64,000 nucleotides of DNA from Acheta domesticus (Eukaryota; Arthropoda; Insecta; Orthoptera; Gryllidae): the NCBI GenBank assembly GCA_031308135.1, contig JAHLJT010008756.1, positions 100,032,510-100,096,509 of the forward strand. Reading direction: 5' to 3'. The position numbers and the translations under genes were made by a program. Below the pieces are notes generated by a model. The model searched no databases and was not told the origin of the DNA. It saw nothing but the letters and a program-made list of their open reading frames with translations. Shown here piece by piece: positions 21,801 through 28,574 of this stretch (within the stretch, counting starts at the first letter, position 1; each line of letters opens with the position of its first letter).

Positions 21801-24156
21801 AAGATCGTGTGCGGTCCGTGGCGCGTTTGTTAGGGTACTGCACCGGCATTAGCTTAGCATTCATTGAAGAAACCAGGGAAAACTACCCCTCAGAGCAGCC
21901 GATCGCAAGAATTCTCCTCCAGAAAGAGGCTAAATTCGTCCTAGCTATCTAGCTAGTGCCGAAAATCCTGCCACCGTCAGGACTCGAACCCTAGAAGGGG
22001 GCACTGCAGTTCAGAGGTAGTGCAGTAACCTCAATTGAAGCCCTGTGCCACCTTAGCCGGTCGTCAGGTCGTCATGTTCCTCTACACAAGATTGTTTTAG
22101 AGTCAACCATACAGGATCAAATTAGGTATTAATTGTAAAAACTTGGCTCTCCGGGAAACGCCGAGACCTAGGCATAAAGGCCAAAGTTTCAGCCGATATA
22201 CAGCGACCTCCCTCAGGGTGGAATGTGGGGAGGTAGAATGCACGGGTTCTGTCTACTATGTCTCTCGCTCCGGTGCGCAGTCCATCTCCGTGCATTTTAC
22301 CCCCAGAAAGGTTGCAGGAGGGTGATCGAAGCGTTGGCATATGTGCATAGGGTGTGGGATCTCTCGCATAGCCAAGCAAGTACACACGATTTACAATTTT
22401 GCCAAGTAGACACGATTTGCATATTGGAGGAGCCTGACGATGTTTTTGTTGGATGTTGGCATCTATGCCTAGGATTCGGCGTCTCACGGACAGTCAATTA
22501 CGTAGATATTGACTTCTGCGGCAGAATCCTACGCTTTGCTACGAGGTGCTTCTTGATATGAGATTATCAGGAGTTATTGAATATGATCACTCTTTGCCGA
22601 ACAATATACGGTGAGAAATTTCATATAACGGAGTTACCCATGCAAAATCTGTGTATGGCGGATTGTTGAAATAAACAGCATCAGGACGTGTCCCGCCGGA
22701 CATTTGTGATTAAGGAGTTGCCTACCAATCAGGGGCTTGTGTACGGCAATAGAACTCCAGACGAACACACCTTGTTTCCCGCAAGCCTTAGAAACTACCC
22801 ATTACAGTCTTATTCCTGTTTAATACCTGCTATTCGCCGTCTTCGTAACGTACTTCACCTACCCTAGCTATTTCGTGTTCGCTAATGTATTTCATCCGGC
22901 TCGAGCTTGAAGAAGGGATGCTGCGAAGCTTTTTCTAGTTCAATGAGGCCCTATTTTAAGTGGCAAGGCCCGGGCCTTCCGGCCTGCTCATCCGCCTGAC
23001 CAAGCAAATTCCGCTACGATCCTTTCGCCATCTACCAGCGAAATAAGGTATCGGGCGACAAAACTGGCGACGGGAATTTAACCCAGAGGCATCTTTTAAG
23101 CATGAGAATCTTTTTCATGCAGTAAATCTATAACTCGGGAAAATCAGCTTAATTTCACCTCCGAAGGTATAAGGAGGACTTTTTGGCCCTTAAAAATCCA
23201 CGGCTACTTCGTACTTTTTCAATATTTGTTGAAATAATTATATTTATTCAGTCTCATAACAAAACATTACAATATTGACAATGTCAATTAAAAATGTAAA
23301 TCAACCAAAAAGTTATGATGGGTAATTGTTATAATAAATTGAAATATTTTTCTTTAATGGTATATTCATTAAATTTGTTGGAAAATATTCAAATATTGAT
23401 ATATAGCATATTCTAGGATACAATTAAATTGGCGTAATAGACTCGACGACCTTGTATCATCCACGACAGTGTGTTCACGGCTTGTCATAAATATTCGCGC
23501 ATACGCATCCTTCCTTCATCCAATAATTGGCTCCAAACTTATGGTTAGGGACAGTCCGCATCGCCAACTAATTCTGGTTCAATTCTGGTTACAGGGGGGG
23601 GTGAGAACAGTGTCGGATCTAGAGGAGGCATGGGAGCCGTGCTCCCCCTAGAAGAAAAGCCTGTAGTTTTCGTTCTTTTATTAGGCAAAATTGATGTAAA
23701 TACTCATGTTAGAATTATGTAATTTTTTAACAAAAAATATTGTATACACAGGCATATACCCTACAACTTAATAATACGTATTAACGTATTATTTGTTTAC
23801 AAAAATATGATCCCCCCCTAATGATGGTCTGGATCCGCCCCTGGGTGAGGGGATATTCACAAAACTGCAAATGTGCGTGACGTAATGTGTGGTCGGCTCC
23901 CAGGCTGCAGCGGCTGCGGGAGAGCGGGGTGCTGCGCCTGCACTACCGGCGCGTGTGGCCGCGCCCGCCGGCCGCGCCCGCCGACGACGCCAGCCCGCGG
24001 CCCGTGATGCTAGCGGACGTGGCGGCGCCGCTGGCGCTGTTCGCGGCCGCGCTCGCGCTCGCGGCCGCCGCCGGCGCCGTCGAAGTGGCCGCCCACCGCC
24101 TCCGCCCACGCCCGCACCCGAGCCCTCGCCTCGTCCACGCCCGCTGGCGCGACTGA
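45..24156 (+). CDS. Ionotropic receptor (IR75-like), spliced, 5' end missing
   Basis: This is a gene-level entry for exons 45-107 (tentative), 352-443, 7476-7652, 9884-10137, 12332-12555, 16736-17004 and 23904-24156. All junctions have AG/GT and matching phases (0, 2, 2, 1, 0, 2), and the total of 1332 nt is exactly 444 codons including TGA. Numbering the partial protein from 1: ligand-binding half S1 about 1-125, with ADGAYG, NGSWSGAVGML and a Thr..Arg..Ile-Ser-Ile-Ser-Gln-Pro segment; M1 about 143-167; pore loop ending ATFTSQG at 190-196; M3 about 208-234, with AYAAHLVAAL in place of the glutamate-receptor SYTANLAAF motif; S2 with LRESG at 364-368; M4 about 396-423; a short basic tail. There is no Ca-channel-type selectivity motif. 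The family forms ligand-gated cation channels in sensory dendrite membranes, mostly for acids and amines, usually with a co-receptor such as IR8a. IRs are usually 550-700 aa, so the N-terminal part lies left of the window. IR75 assignment rests on motif order and is less certain than IR membership. Confidence 0.8.
352..443 (+). CDS. IR exon, early S1 ligand-binding lobe
   Basis: It encodes PPVTVWEDNSDPKGFSPTLW and then GILGDFYNF. It follows a CCCACAG acceptor, ends in phase 2 before GTGAGA, and the final AG plus the first base of the next exon makes Ser. The pattern of a short beta strand, an acidic loop, then a helix ending in Tyr-Asn-Phe is typical of the start of S1 in IRs. Base composition is ordinary here, unlike the later exons. 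Confidence 0.7.
3317..3455 (+). repeat. Tandem repeat, unit about 29-40 bp
   Basis: Four to five degenerate units built on TATTTCAGAACGTCTACTT and variants lie in tandem, with the spacing slightly irregular. No coding function is supported. Confidence 0.7.
4492..4644. mobile_element. Short MITE with TTA target duplication (Harbinger-like)
   Basis: The left end GAGGCCGTCCATAAATTACG and the inverted right end GGGGCCATCCATAAATTTGC match over about 26 bp, both running on into GTAACGC. TTA flanks both sides (4489-4491 and 4645-4647), which fits PIF/Harbinger-type insertion. The 153-bp interior is non-coding and pyrimidine-rich. Confidence 0.75.
6620..7423. mobile_element. Tigger/pogo-like non-autonomous DNA transposon
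   Basis: The ends are CATTAATCCCTCGACATCCG (left) and, inverted, CAGTAATCCCGTAGCATTCG (right), each next to a TA dinucleotide. They resemble the CAGT..TCCCTCG ends of Tigger/pogo elements. Multiple ATTCGCGA blocks lie inside both ends. No transposase reading frame is visible in the 0.8-kb interior. It stops only 52 bp before the next IR exon. Confidence 0.7.
7476..7652 (+). CDS. IR exon, S1 core
   Basis: It follows GGGTTGCAG and ends in phase 2 at CG/GTAAGT. It encodes IRASRPADGAYGALLANGSW, SGAVGML, then the helix with Asp-Ala-Leu-Ile-Asn-Thr, and the strand RRPIISISQPLFLSR. The last part corresponds to the glutamate-receptor region carrying the ligand-binding Arg and the Asp/Ser-Phe-Ser-x-Pro strand; an Arg pair is present here. 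The exon is extremely GC-rich. Confidence 0.85.
7690..8090 (+). mobile_element. SINE family A, copy 1
   Basis: It has a polymerase III B-box-like GGTTCGAGTCCC (7746-7757), then a body shared with copies at 14615-14975, 15511-15830 and 21685-22065: GGAGGAGAATTCT, GTTTTCCGTGGTTTCT, CAATCAACACCAGGCGA and a pyrimidine-rich tail with CTCACCCCTTACACC. tRNA-derived origin is inferred from the B box. Confidence 0.7.
8700..8925 (+). repeat. Repeat family C, uninterrupted copy
   Basis: It begins GAGTTATTCTAAGAAGGAAC, continues ACAGGTCGGGAAACAAATTA, and ends near TCTCTTCTTATATTAATCTC. A second copy lies at 12563-13135, where it is split by another repeat. No coding content was recognised. Confidence 0.65.
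9155..9260 (+). mobile_element. 5S rRNA-derived repeat (SINE3-like head)
   Basis: GAGGTTAAGTAAGTGC (9196-9211) and GGATGGGTGACCGC (9229-9242) match the internal promoter boxes of metazoan 5S rRNA in order and spacing, with GGAAC following. The 5' part is degenerate, so this is not a functional 5S gene. It is most likely the head of a 5S-derived SINE. Confidence 0.65.
9507..9772. mobile_element. MITE with perfect 27-bp inverted repeats
   Basis: The left end, starting GGGTCATTCCATATTAAATC (9507-9533), is repeated exactly as the inverted right end (9746-9772). ATAC flanks both sides (9503-9506 and 9773-9776), giving a 4-bp target duplication. The 266-bp element is non-coding. Confidence 0.85.
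9884..10137 (+). CDS. IR exon, M1 and pore loop
   Basis: It follows a GTGCACAG acceptor and ends in phase 1 at CAAG/GTACGC. It encodes TWMMVRPLSRG, a linker with WHAYLSPFSPALW, a hydrophobic M1 helix of Ala/Leu/Val, an outer loop with NEFPPLD, and the pore helix AIYATFTSQ. Placement of Gln-Gly at the pore apex matches IR-family pore loops. GC content is very high. The last ~22 nt and the donor are copied downstream in tandem. Confidence 0.85.
10116..10705 (+). repeat. Tandem array copying the pore-exon end and splice donor
   Basis: The exon end TACGCCACCTTCACCTCGCA plus its donor recurs four more times in degenerate form. Donor-equivalent positions are 10138 (true), 10273, 10407, 10561 and about 697, so the spacing is 135, 134, 154 and 136 bp. 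Each unit also carries CTCTGCTCGCC, GACTCTTGCACGG and GTGGACGTTCACA. Reading past the true donor meets stops, so the copies look non-coding. Confidence 0.85.
10138..12331 (+). other. IR intron, 2.2 kb
   Basis: It begins with the tandem array of the preceding exon end, then holds a repeat copy at 10797-10885 that has an inverted partner near 25185-25290. From 10890 to 12300 nothing beyond AT-rich sequence is recognised. Confidence 0.6.
10797..10885 (+). repeat. Dispersed repeat D, plus copy
   Basis: ACATAGAGTGGCTGACTCTA, TGGTTTCAGTGCTCTT and GCTCGCAGAACTAG match in inverted orientation the stretch at 25185-25290. The family is unknown. Confidence 0.6.
12332..12555 (+). CDS. IR exon, M3 and start of S2
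   Basis: It follows CCTACGCAG and ends in phase 0 at GAG/GTAACA. It completes the Gly of the pore, then encodes VSPEAAAWPARG, the M3 helix with AAAYAAHLVAALCV, FTSAQGLLELAPPYEAG and GSTYVSLME. AYAAHLVAAL aligns with the SYTANLAAF gate of glutamate receptors, and the Pro-Phe-Thr-Ser...Leu-Leu stretch is the start of S2. Very GC-rich. Confidence 0.85.
12563..13135 (+). repeat. Repeat family C, copy split by a SINE
   Basis: The left part AGAGTTACTCCAAGAAGGAA (to about 12590) and the right part CACAGGTCGGGAAGCAAATG (about 12944 to 13135) are contiguous in the 8700-8925 copy. The intervening 350 bp is a different repeat. Confidence 0.75.
12591..12940 (+). mobile_element. SINE family B, inserted in repeat C
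   Basis: The tRNA-like head has an A-box region GGTGTGACGGTTAGCG and a B-box region CCCGGGTTCAAACACGATCC. The body has TCCTTCGGAGGGGAAGTAAA, TAGTAGATTTACTGCATGTA, and ends with AGCAGGCCTCATGGCCTGAG. A headless inverted copy lies near 22955-23220. A short CAAT lies on both sides and may be the target duplication. Confidence 0.75.
13583..13797 (-). pseudogene. mariner-like transposase fragment (N-terminal DNA-binding part)
   Basis: On the minus strand one frame reads LIEIVGNNALPYRTVAR, a stop, then EFQRGLVAICDQQRTGRP and VRTDVTRVV. The ALPYRTVAR..F..G...........RTGRP order is characteristic of the paired-domain-like N-terminus of mariner-family transposases. Only about 70 codons remain, with an in-frame stop where Trp is expected and no catalytic D..D region nearby. 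It is a dead remnant in an IR intron. Confidence 0.65.
14615..14975 (-). mobile_element. SINE family A, copy 2
   Basis: On the minus strand it has GGAGAATTCCAACAG, GTTTTCTGTGGTTTCTC and a degenerate B box (GAGTTCGAGCACCC), in the same order as copy 1. Confidence 0.65.
15511..15830 (+). mobile_element. SINE family A, copy 3 (5' truncated)
   Basis: AGGAGGAGAATTTTAACGAC, GTTTTCCGTGATTTCTCC and CAACACCAGGCGAATG align with copy 1, with no clear tRNA-like head. The tail has GCTTGTCCTGACTGGAGCGA. Confidence 0.65.
16736..17004 (+). CDS. IR exon, S2 lobe
   Basis: It follows TGCCCGCAG and ends in phase 2 at GG/GTCAGT. It encodes RSADAALREVWRRL, then RRACAGAYAFVAADVTAL, a Pro-Leu-rich stretch with PCALRPVP, AGWLLRPRAPLNPLLAAG. 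In IRs the Cys-x-Gly-x-Tyr-Ala-Phe-Val strand, the Cys-x-Leu-x-x-Val-Pro strand and the S/APLN/R turn occur in this order. The start was chosen because it keeps phase 0 with the previous exon and restores the S2 motif order; an acceptor at 16576-16577 was rejected. Confidence 0.8.
17060..17152 (+). repeat. Repeat E, short copy
   Basis: AGAGTCAACCACACAGGATC, AGGTATTAATTGTAAAAACT and CGCCGAGACCTAGCCATAAA match the left end of the element at 22095-22490. Confidence 0.65.
18366..19130. repeat. CT-rich low-complexity tract with duplicated GC motif
   Basis: About 750 bp of CTCT, CCCT and TTTC runs, including a (CT)n run near 18817-18846. A motif of the form AGC(T/C)GGTA(C/A)CCGGC(G/A)CGTTGCTGC occurs at 18365 and again at 18692, each followed by AGAAGAAAT and TATTCCTCTCC. 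Open frames of up to 282 codons through it are Ser/Leu/Pro low complexity and not supported as genes. Confidence 0.8.
19470..20184. mobile_element. hAT-like non-autonomous transposon
   Basis: The left end CAGGCGCGGCTCGT and the inverted right end CAGTCGCGGCTCGT match 13 of 14. Flanking octamers ATATAGAT and ATGTAGCG match only 5 of 8, suggesting an old insertion. The CAG(G/T).GCGGCTCGT end type is typical of a widespread hAT group. Inside near 20103-20145 is a small GCAATGCA/GTAATG repeat. No transposase is visible in 715 bp. Confidence 0.65.
20250..20425. repeat. TTA/TTATTAG microsatellite
   Basis: About 175 bp of TTA, TTAT and TTAG repeats. It is followed at 20440-20525 by GGTTCAGTCGTTCTTGAG and TATATATATAG, which resembles the 3' tail of insect LINE or SINE repeats. 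Confidence 0.8.
20885..21130 (+). pseudogene. Tc1-like transposase remnant
   Basis: Conserved N-terminal helix-turn-helix segments of Tc1-like transposases appear in order but in different frames: MIVGARHMGHSIS then a stop (from 20892), VSRVCREYLISGITSPHEQR with RGRRSSLNHREQRCL (about 20965-21065), and NRQVSVRTVQRYL (about 21087-21125). At least two frameshifts and one stop break it, and the DDE catalytic part is not recognised. It is non-functional. Confidence 0.65.
21685..22065 (-). mobile_element. SINE family A, copy 4
   Basis: On the minus strand it shows a tRNA-like head region, a B-box-like GGGTTCGAGTCC, GGAGGAGAATTCTTGCG and GTTTTCCCTGGTTTCTTC, then a C/T/A-rich tail with ACACTTACACTTACATACAC. 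Confidence 0.7.
22097..22492. mobile_element. Repeat E element with inverted ends
   Basis: The inner left end GGGAAACGCCGAGACCTAGG (about 22150) and the inverted right end GTGAGACGCCGAATCCTAGG (about 22490) match over roughly 35 bp, and both continue into GCATA(A/G)A(T/G)GCC. The left flank matches repeat E at 17060. The element type is unknown; the interior is non-coding. Confidence 0.5.
22955..23220 (-). mobile_element. SINE family B, headless inverted copy
   Basis: Plus-strand GGCCCGGGCCTTCCGGCCTG, CATGCAGTAAATCTATAACT, ACCTCCGAAGGTATAAGGAG and TTAAAAATCCACGGCTACTT are the reverse complement of the family B body at 12650-12905. The tRNA-like head is lost. Confidence 0.7.
23608..23843. mobile_element. 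hAT-like MITE
   Basis: The left end CAGTGTCGGATCTAGA and the inverted right end CAGGGGCGGATCCAGA match well. The flanking octamers GGTGAGAA (23600-23607) and GGTGAGGG (23844-23851) match 6 of 8, consistent with an aged 8-bp target duplication. It ends 60 bp before the last IR exon. Confidence 0.75.
23904..24156 (+). CDS. IR last exon, M4 and C-terminus
   Basis: It follows CTCCCAG, completes a Gly, then encodes LQRLRESGVLRLHYRRVWPR, a Pro/Ala/Asp linker, the M4 helix VMLADVAAPLALFAAALALA with more Ala/Val, and a basic tail ending HARWRD before TGA (24154-24156). RLRESG followed by an Arg-rich, Trp-containing helix and then M4 is the standard IR C-terminal order. GC content is very high. Confidence 0.85.
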
Positions 24157-24235
24157 GCGCCTGTGGTGACTCACGAGCGGGATACAAGGACCAACGAGCT
24201 AGAAGTGGCTGAAGCGTCGCTGAAGTGGCTACGTA

Positions 24236-24628
24236 AGGTCCGATTAAATTAAGAAGGTGATTGACAGTTCTGTGTGACGTCAGGACGCCTCTCCCGTTTC
24301 CATGGCAGCTGCCAACCAGAGAGACAAAATGTGACGTGTCAGGTCGCTCAGTTGCCACTGCCGAACACGGGGAACATTTGAGCATCGCAAGCGACTTCCC
24401 TGCCACCACGCAGCCCGCGTTTCTGCCTGTGCTGCGCGCCCAATGTGTACTGTGTTGTGATGAGTTGCGTTGAGGTTAGGCTTTTGTCGTATTTTTTAAA
24501 CTTTTACACGTATTTTTTGAAGTGTTTGTTTTCGTGTCCCGGTAACACGTGCTCAGTGGTTTGCGACCTGGCAACGTCGCTCCCCTCCACTCACAAATGT
24601 CAATCACCTTCTTAATTTAATCGGACCT
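24236..24628. mobile_element. MITE with 31-bp inverted repeats and TA flanks
   Basis: AGGTCCGATTAAATTAAGAA, continuing GGTGATTGACA, at the left end is exactly inverted at the right end. The match includes the flanking TA on both sides (33 bp, 24234-24266 and 24598-24630), which fits Tc1/mariner-type TA insertion. The 393-bp element is non-coding and begins 80 bp after the IR stop, so it probably lies in the 3' UTR. Confidence 0.85.
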
Positions 24629-25184
24629 TAGTGGCTGAAGCGCCTCCATCTTTGCAGCAAACTGAAGCAGCTTTACAGTCAAAGCAGCGCCCTCTAGAGA
24701 AACAGGGTATTGCAGTATACCATTTCGCGCTTGTTAAGACTGGGTGGGTGAGGGCCGCGTATAATAACGAAATCACCATGTGTATGGAGAACAATTTGAG
24801 AAACTTAAACGCACGTTATTTCCCGCATCGGTTATTGTCATAAGAATAGAAGCTGTTGAAATGTTATTGTAGATAACACGGCACCTGGAAGTGAATGTTA
24901 CAGCAATAAGAAAATAAACAGATCACAAATAAGGCTGCAAACTTGAAAAATTATTTATTTGTGGTTTGATGACTTCTATTTTCACCATTACATGCGGAGC
25001 ATACTGAAGGCATTGTGAATATTATTATTCTAACTACTAATATAATTAAAATACAGATGTACGAAACTACAATAGAGAAAGAAGATCTATTACAAACAAC
25101 CCGACAATTCAGTACGAAGTTCTACACGCCACCATCAGGCACATGTTTTGACTGAACAAAACACGGCGGCCAGCCGCCATATAT

Positions 25185-25290
25185 GGTGCAGCCCCGGTCC
25201 CTAGTTCGGCGAGCGTCCCCCAAGAGCGCTGAAACCATACGGTCAGTCACTCTATGTATGTTCTAGCTCGTTGACAAAGACTATACTTCG
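25185..25290 (-). repeat. Dispersed repeat D, minus copy
   Basis: The reverse complement contains CATAGAGTGACTGACCGTAT, GGTTTCAGCGCTCTT and GCTCGCCGAACTAGGGACC, matching 10797-10885. Confidence 0.6.
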
Positions 25291-27098
25291 ATTTAAACGC
25301 AGGGTTTGTTGACATAAATCCACTGTTACGGTATCATTCAATCGGGAGCTTGGATGACACCCACAGTAGTGACGTTTAAGCTTCCGATTGGGTGACACCA
25401 TGACAGCTGATCAAACGTCGACAGATTGTAAATAAATCGAAGTGTACCGAAATGATCTGTCACGGAGGGCGAATTTTCGCATGGACCGTGTCGGCATCAG
25501 AGGGCGGGTTTTCATGGCACTGGATCAAACTTTCCTTTATTTAACCAATAAATGATACAAATATTTATTTTTATTGATATATCAAGAATCTCATCACTTT
25601 TATGAGAATAATGTCGTTATTGAGCATAAAGTTATAAAGTACCTATTCTTTTGATTTAAGTATGTTTTATAGGTCACTATACAAGGAATAAGGAATAGGT
25701 TGCCGGTTTAAGGAATCTATCATAAACGCGTATCTTCTCGTTTTTAAAGTGTCAGAAATCAGCCCCCTAGTCATCAAGCTAAAATACAAACCTTCATTCA
25801 AACGTAAGCTAACAGTGAAGCGAAACACTTCAATGATAATGGGTAATATAAACGTAAATTTTTTTATACATAATAAACATAAAAATCAATGAATTTTCAC
25901 AGAAATATTGTCTCTAAATGGGTAGTATTTCAATTCTAAAATTAATTGTAATCGAAAAATCTCCCTGATCTCTTTAAAAGTTCATCCTCACAGAGAAGTC
26001 ATAAGTAATTTGTTCCAAAAGTTGTTTATTGACTTCATGGAGTGGCGAATCAAGGAAGTATTTCAGGAGGGAGTTATCAGTGCCGACCACCCTATAAATC
26101 CAATCAAGAAGCTAGTGGTGCTACAGAATGGCACAATCCTCATCCTTTTTTTGTCTAGATAGCTTTTCAGTAATGCCTCATCTTCTTACCAGCTGCATTT
26201 TTTTTCACCGTTTCTCAATTTTTCGGTCTCTTAATAGTAGAATTGATATATCGCTTTAAAAATATTAGATACGAGTAAAAGGTGGTCCTATATTAAATTT
26301 TCATTGAAAAATTAGGAGCCATTCTTGAGAAAATATATTTTGATCGTTTCTGAATATGCGCAATTTTGAGCTCATTTTAGCAGAAAATTTAGTTTTCGAG
26401 AAGTCATTGGAAATGATCTGAAGCATTTGTACTCACAAATGCAATTATGTAGAAAAACGTCGCTAAGGTAAATACTAACTACTTGAGAGATACGACACAA
26501 GTGGTGGTAAAGAATGGCAAAGACGTCCTTGTACTAGTTTCCTAAGCTATTTAGTCTGGACTAGCTTCCACCCTCTTCACAGCTACTATCTACCGGGGCT
26601 TAAAATACTTTCCTTTTTTTTAAATTTTTACTTCCTTCATACTTTAATTGAAATACGGGTTAAAATTATAATTCAAGGCTCAAAACCGTTTCTACATGCA
26701 CACTTTCAATGAAAAATATGCAGACATCGTTTTAAAAATCATCTTTATGCGGTTCTGGAAATGCGCAATTTTGAGCTCATTTTCACAAAAAACTTTTGAG
26801 TTTCGAGAAACTTCTTATGAAATCACTAGAAGCACTCGTACGCACAAATGCTTCTAATGACTTAAAACGCCCGTGATTTAAAACGCCCATGATGTAGAAA
26901 TTAACGACTTGAGTATTGTATAAAAAAATCATTAGTTTAATATTTGAAACAAAAGAATTCATCAAAATGGCGTTTTTTTCGTTATTTAAGGTCGCATCAA
27001 CTTCTAGGTCATTAGCTGTTTTTTTATTTTATCATGATGGTATCCATGAGGATGAAACGATATGATGATGATAGGGGGTGAAAGGACAAACACATACA

Positions 27099-27187
27099 AC
27101 CATGCCCGAAGCGGGACTCGAGCCCGCGACCTCTCGGTCCGAGATCGCTACAGCACAACTGCTTTAGCGATCTCGGCCACGAGGCCG
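27099..27187 (-). mobile_element. tRNA-Ser-like SINE head
   Basis: On the minus strand: A-box-like GTGGCCGAGATCGC, then GAGAGGTCGCGGGCTCGAGT and CCCGC as T-arm/B box, as in tRNA-Ser-derived SINEs. The insert between them is an imperfect palindrome. The tail runs to a T-rich stretch near 27010. Confidence 0.6.
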
Positions 27188-27198
27188 GCTTTTTTTAT

Positions 27199-27271
27199 GG
27201 CCGGCCCGGGAATCGAACCCGGACCTCCCGATTGCGAATCGGGCGCGCTACGCACTGAGCCATTTCGCTCG
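27199..27271 (-). mobile_element. tRNA-like SINE head, anticodon position CGC
   Basis: The minus strand has ATGGCTCAGTGCGTAGCGC, anticodon stem CCCGA-TTCGCAA-TCGGG, and T-arm CCGGG-TTCGATT-CCCGG. The T-arm and anticodon arms pair perfectly, but the 5' end CCGAGCG cannot pair with the 3' GCCGGCC, so a working tRNA is unlikely. Confidence 0.6.
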
Positions 27272-28495
27272 GTTTACGTCCTACATTTAGCACTATCCTT
27301 ACAAAAGGTAAAAAATATGGAAGCAGTTTTTGAGAAAATATTGTTTTCAATATTTTTAATATTGCCCACATTTCACTCAAAATTGAGCAAAAACTTCTAT
27401 TTTTAAAAAATGTAGATGACATTAATTAAAAACGAATCGTGGAGAACAAATTTCATTTGAAGAAATCCGTATCTTCAATATTGCAATTGAAGGAAAACGC
27501 CGAAAAAAAAACAACTTTTGCAATTTTTGAAATTTTGGAGATGACAGTGAAAACTGGACATTTGCCACCTTCGTAAGTGTATTCCACTCTATAATTACAA
27601 GAAATCTAAAGAAAAAATATGACCAGCACAAATCACAAAAACCCTAAGAATTTCCATCCGCGTTTTGACAACGCGTCAAACGAAACGCGGAAAATTTAAT
27701 TTGTTCAATTTTCCAAAATACAGAGAGCGCGCCGAGAATGGGTCCATCACTTTCTTTACCATTATTTCCTATATGCGCGAAAAAAAAATAAGAGAAAATT
27801 TGGAACCGTAAATAACTGTTTAAAATTTAAAAACTGACTGACGCAAAAACAAATAGTATTTTCGAAAAACTGAACATTTCAAAATCTGTTTCTGATGAAC
27901 ACATTTCATTCAGGAAAAAAAAAGATTTTGTCGATGACTTACGTGTTTACGTCATTTAGTCTTTAGCGTTGTTCACTGACGGACGCACATGTTTTGTCGT
28001 CAATCGATTTTTTGGTATCAAGGACTCACAAAATATGGATTCTGACTACACAACCAGAGGACGTAATCTTCTCTACATACTAATAAAAGTGACTTCAACA
28101 ACATGTAATAGACATCGATTCCGCAAAAAGGAGTGTATGAGTAGATACGAAATATTTACAGGCTCTTCTTCTGGATCTGACGCAGTGTCCTTGCAAAGTT
28201 TTGTAAAGATTAATACAACAAATGCGGCAAATAAATAATTTACATTATATGCTGGTAGATTCACCACGCTCATTAATCTTAGCATGTCGCTAAGAAACAT
28301 ATTCCTAATGGCATTTTCCGCCACAGGCCAGCAGCGGTGCGGTAGAACAAGTCCTTCTATATAGGACTATAGAAATGTCCACAATGACGTCAGAACGTTT
28401 GGCGGCAAAGCAGTTGGGTAAAATGGACTAACGCTGATCTTATCTTTGATTATATAACTATATATAACCTTCGATTATGTAGTTTCTCTAGTTCG

Positions 28496-28497
<2 letters not shown>

Positions 28498-28570
<73 letters not shown>
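28498..28570. repeat. (TA)n(GA)n microsatellite
   Basis: About 36 bp of TA followed by about 32 bp of GA, directly before the inverted-repeat element. Confidence 0.95.
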
Positions 28571-28571
<1 letters not shown>

Positions 28572-28574
28572 ATA

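Larger units (their letters stand above)
17005..23903 (+). other. IR intron, 6.9 kb
   Basis: It holds a repeat pair (17060-17150 and 22095-22490), a long CT-rich tract, a hAT-like element with a TTA-repeat tract after it, a Tc1 transposase remnant, SINE A and SINE B copies, and a hAT-like MITE ending 60 bp before the last exon. At 17230-18360 and 23220-23600 I see only AT-rich sequence. Confidence 0.6.
26119..28245. repeat. Dispersed repeat F, two or more overlapping copies
   Basis: AGAATGGCA..CCTT..CTAGTTTCCTAA.CT.T.TAGTCT starts occur at about 26125 and 26512. Bodies share GCGCAATTTTGAGCTCATTT and GAGTTTCGAGAA-type blocks, and the end near 27965-28060 has CACTGACGGACGCACATG and TCAAGGACTCACAAAATATG. 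The same order occurs at 47405-48990 and 51740-52090. It may be the tail of a LINE-type element, but no coding frame survives. Confidence 0.6.

Noticed and set aside
27199..27271. Functional tRNA-Ala(CGC)
   Set aside because: The anticodon and T arms pair, but the acceptor stem does not, and the D arm is weak; a SINE head is the better reading.
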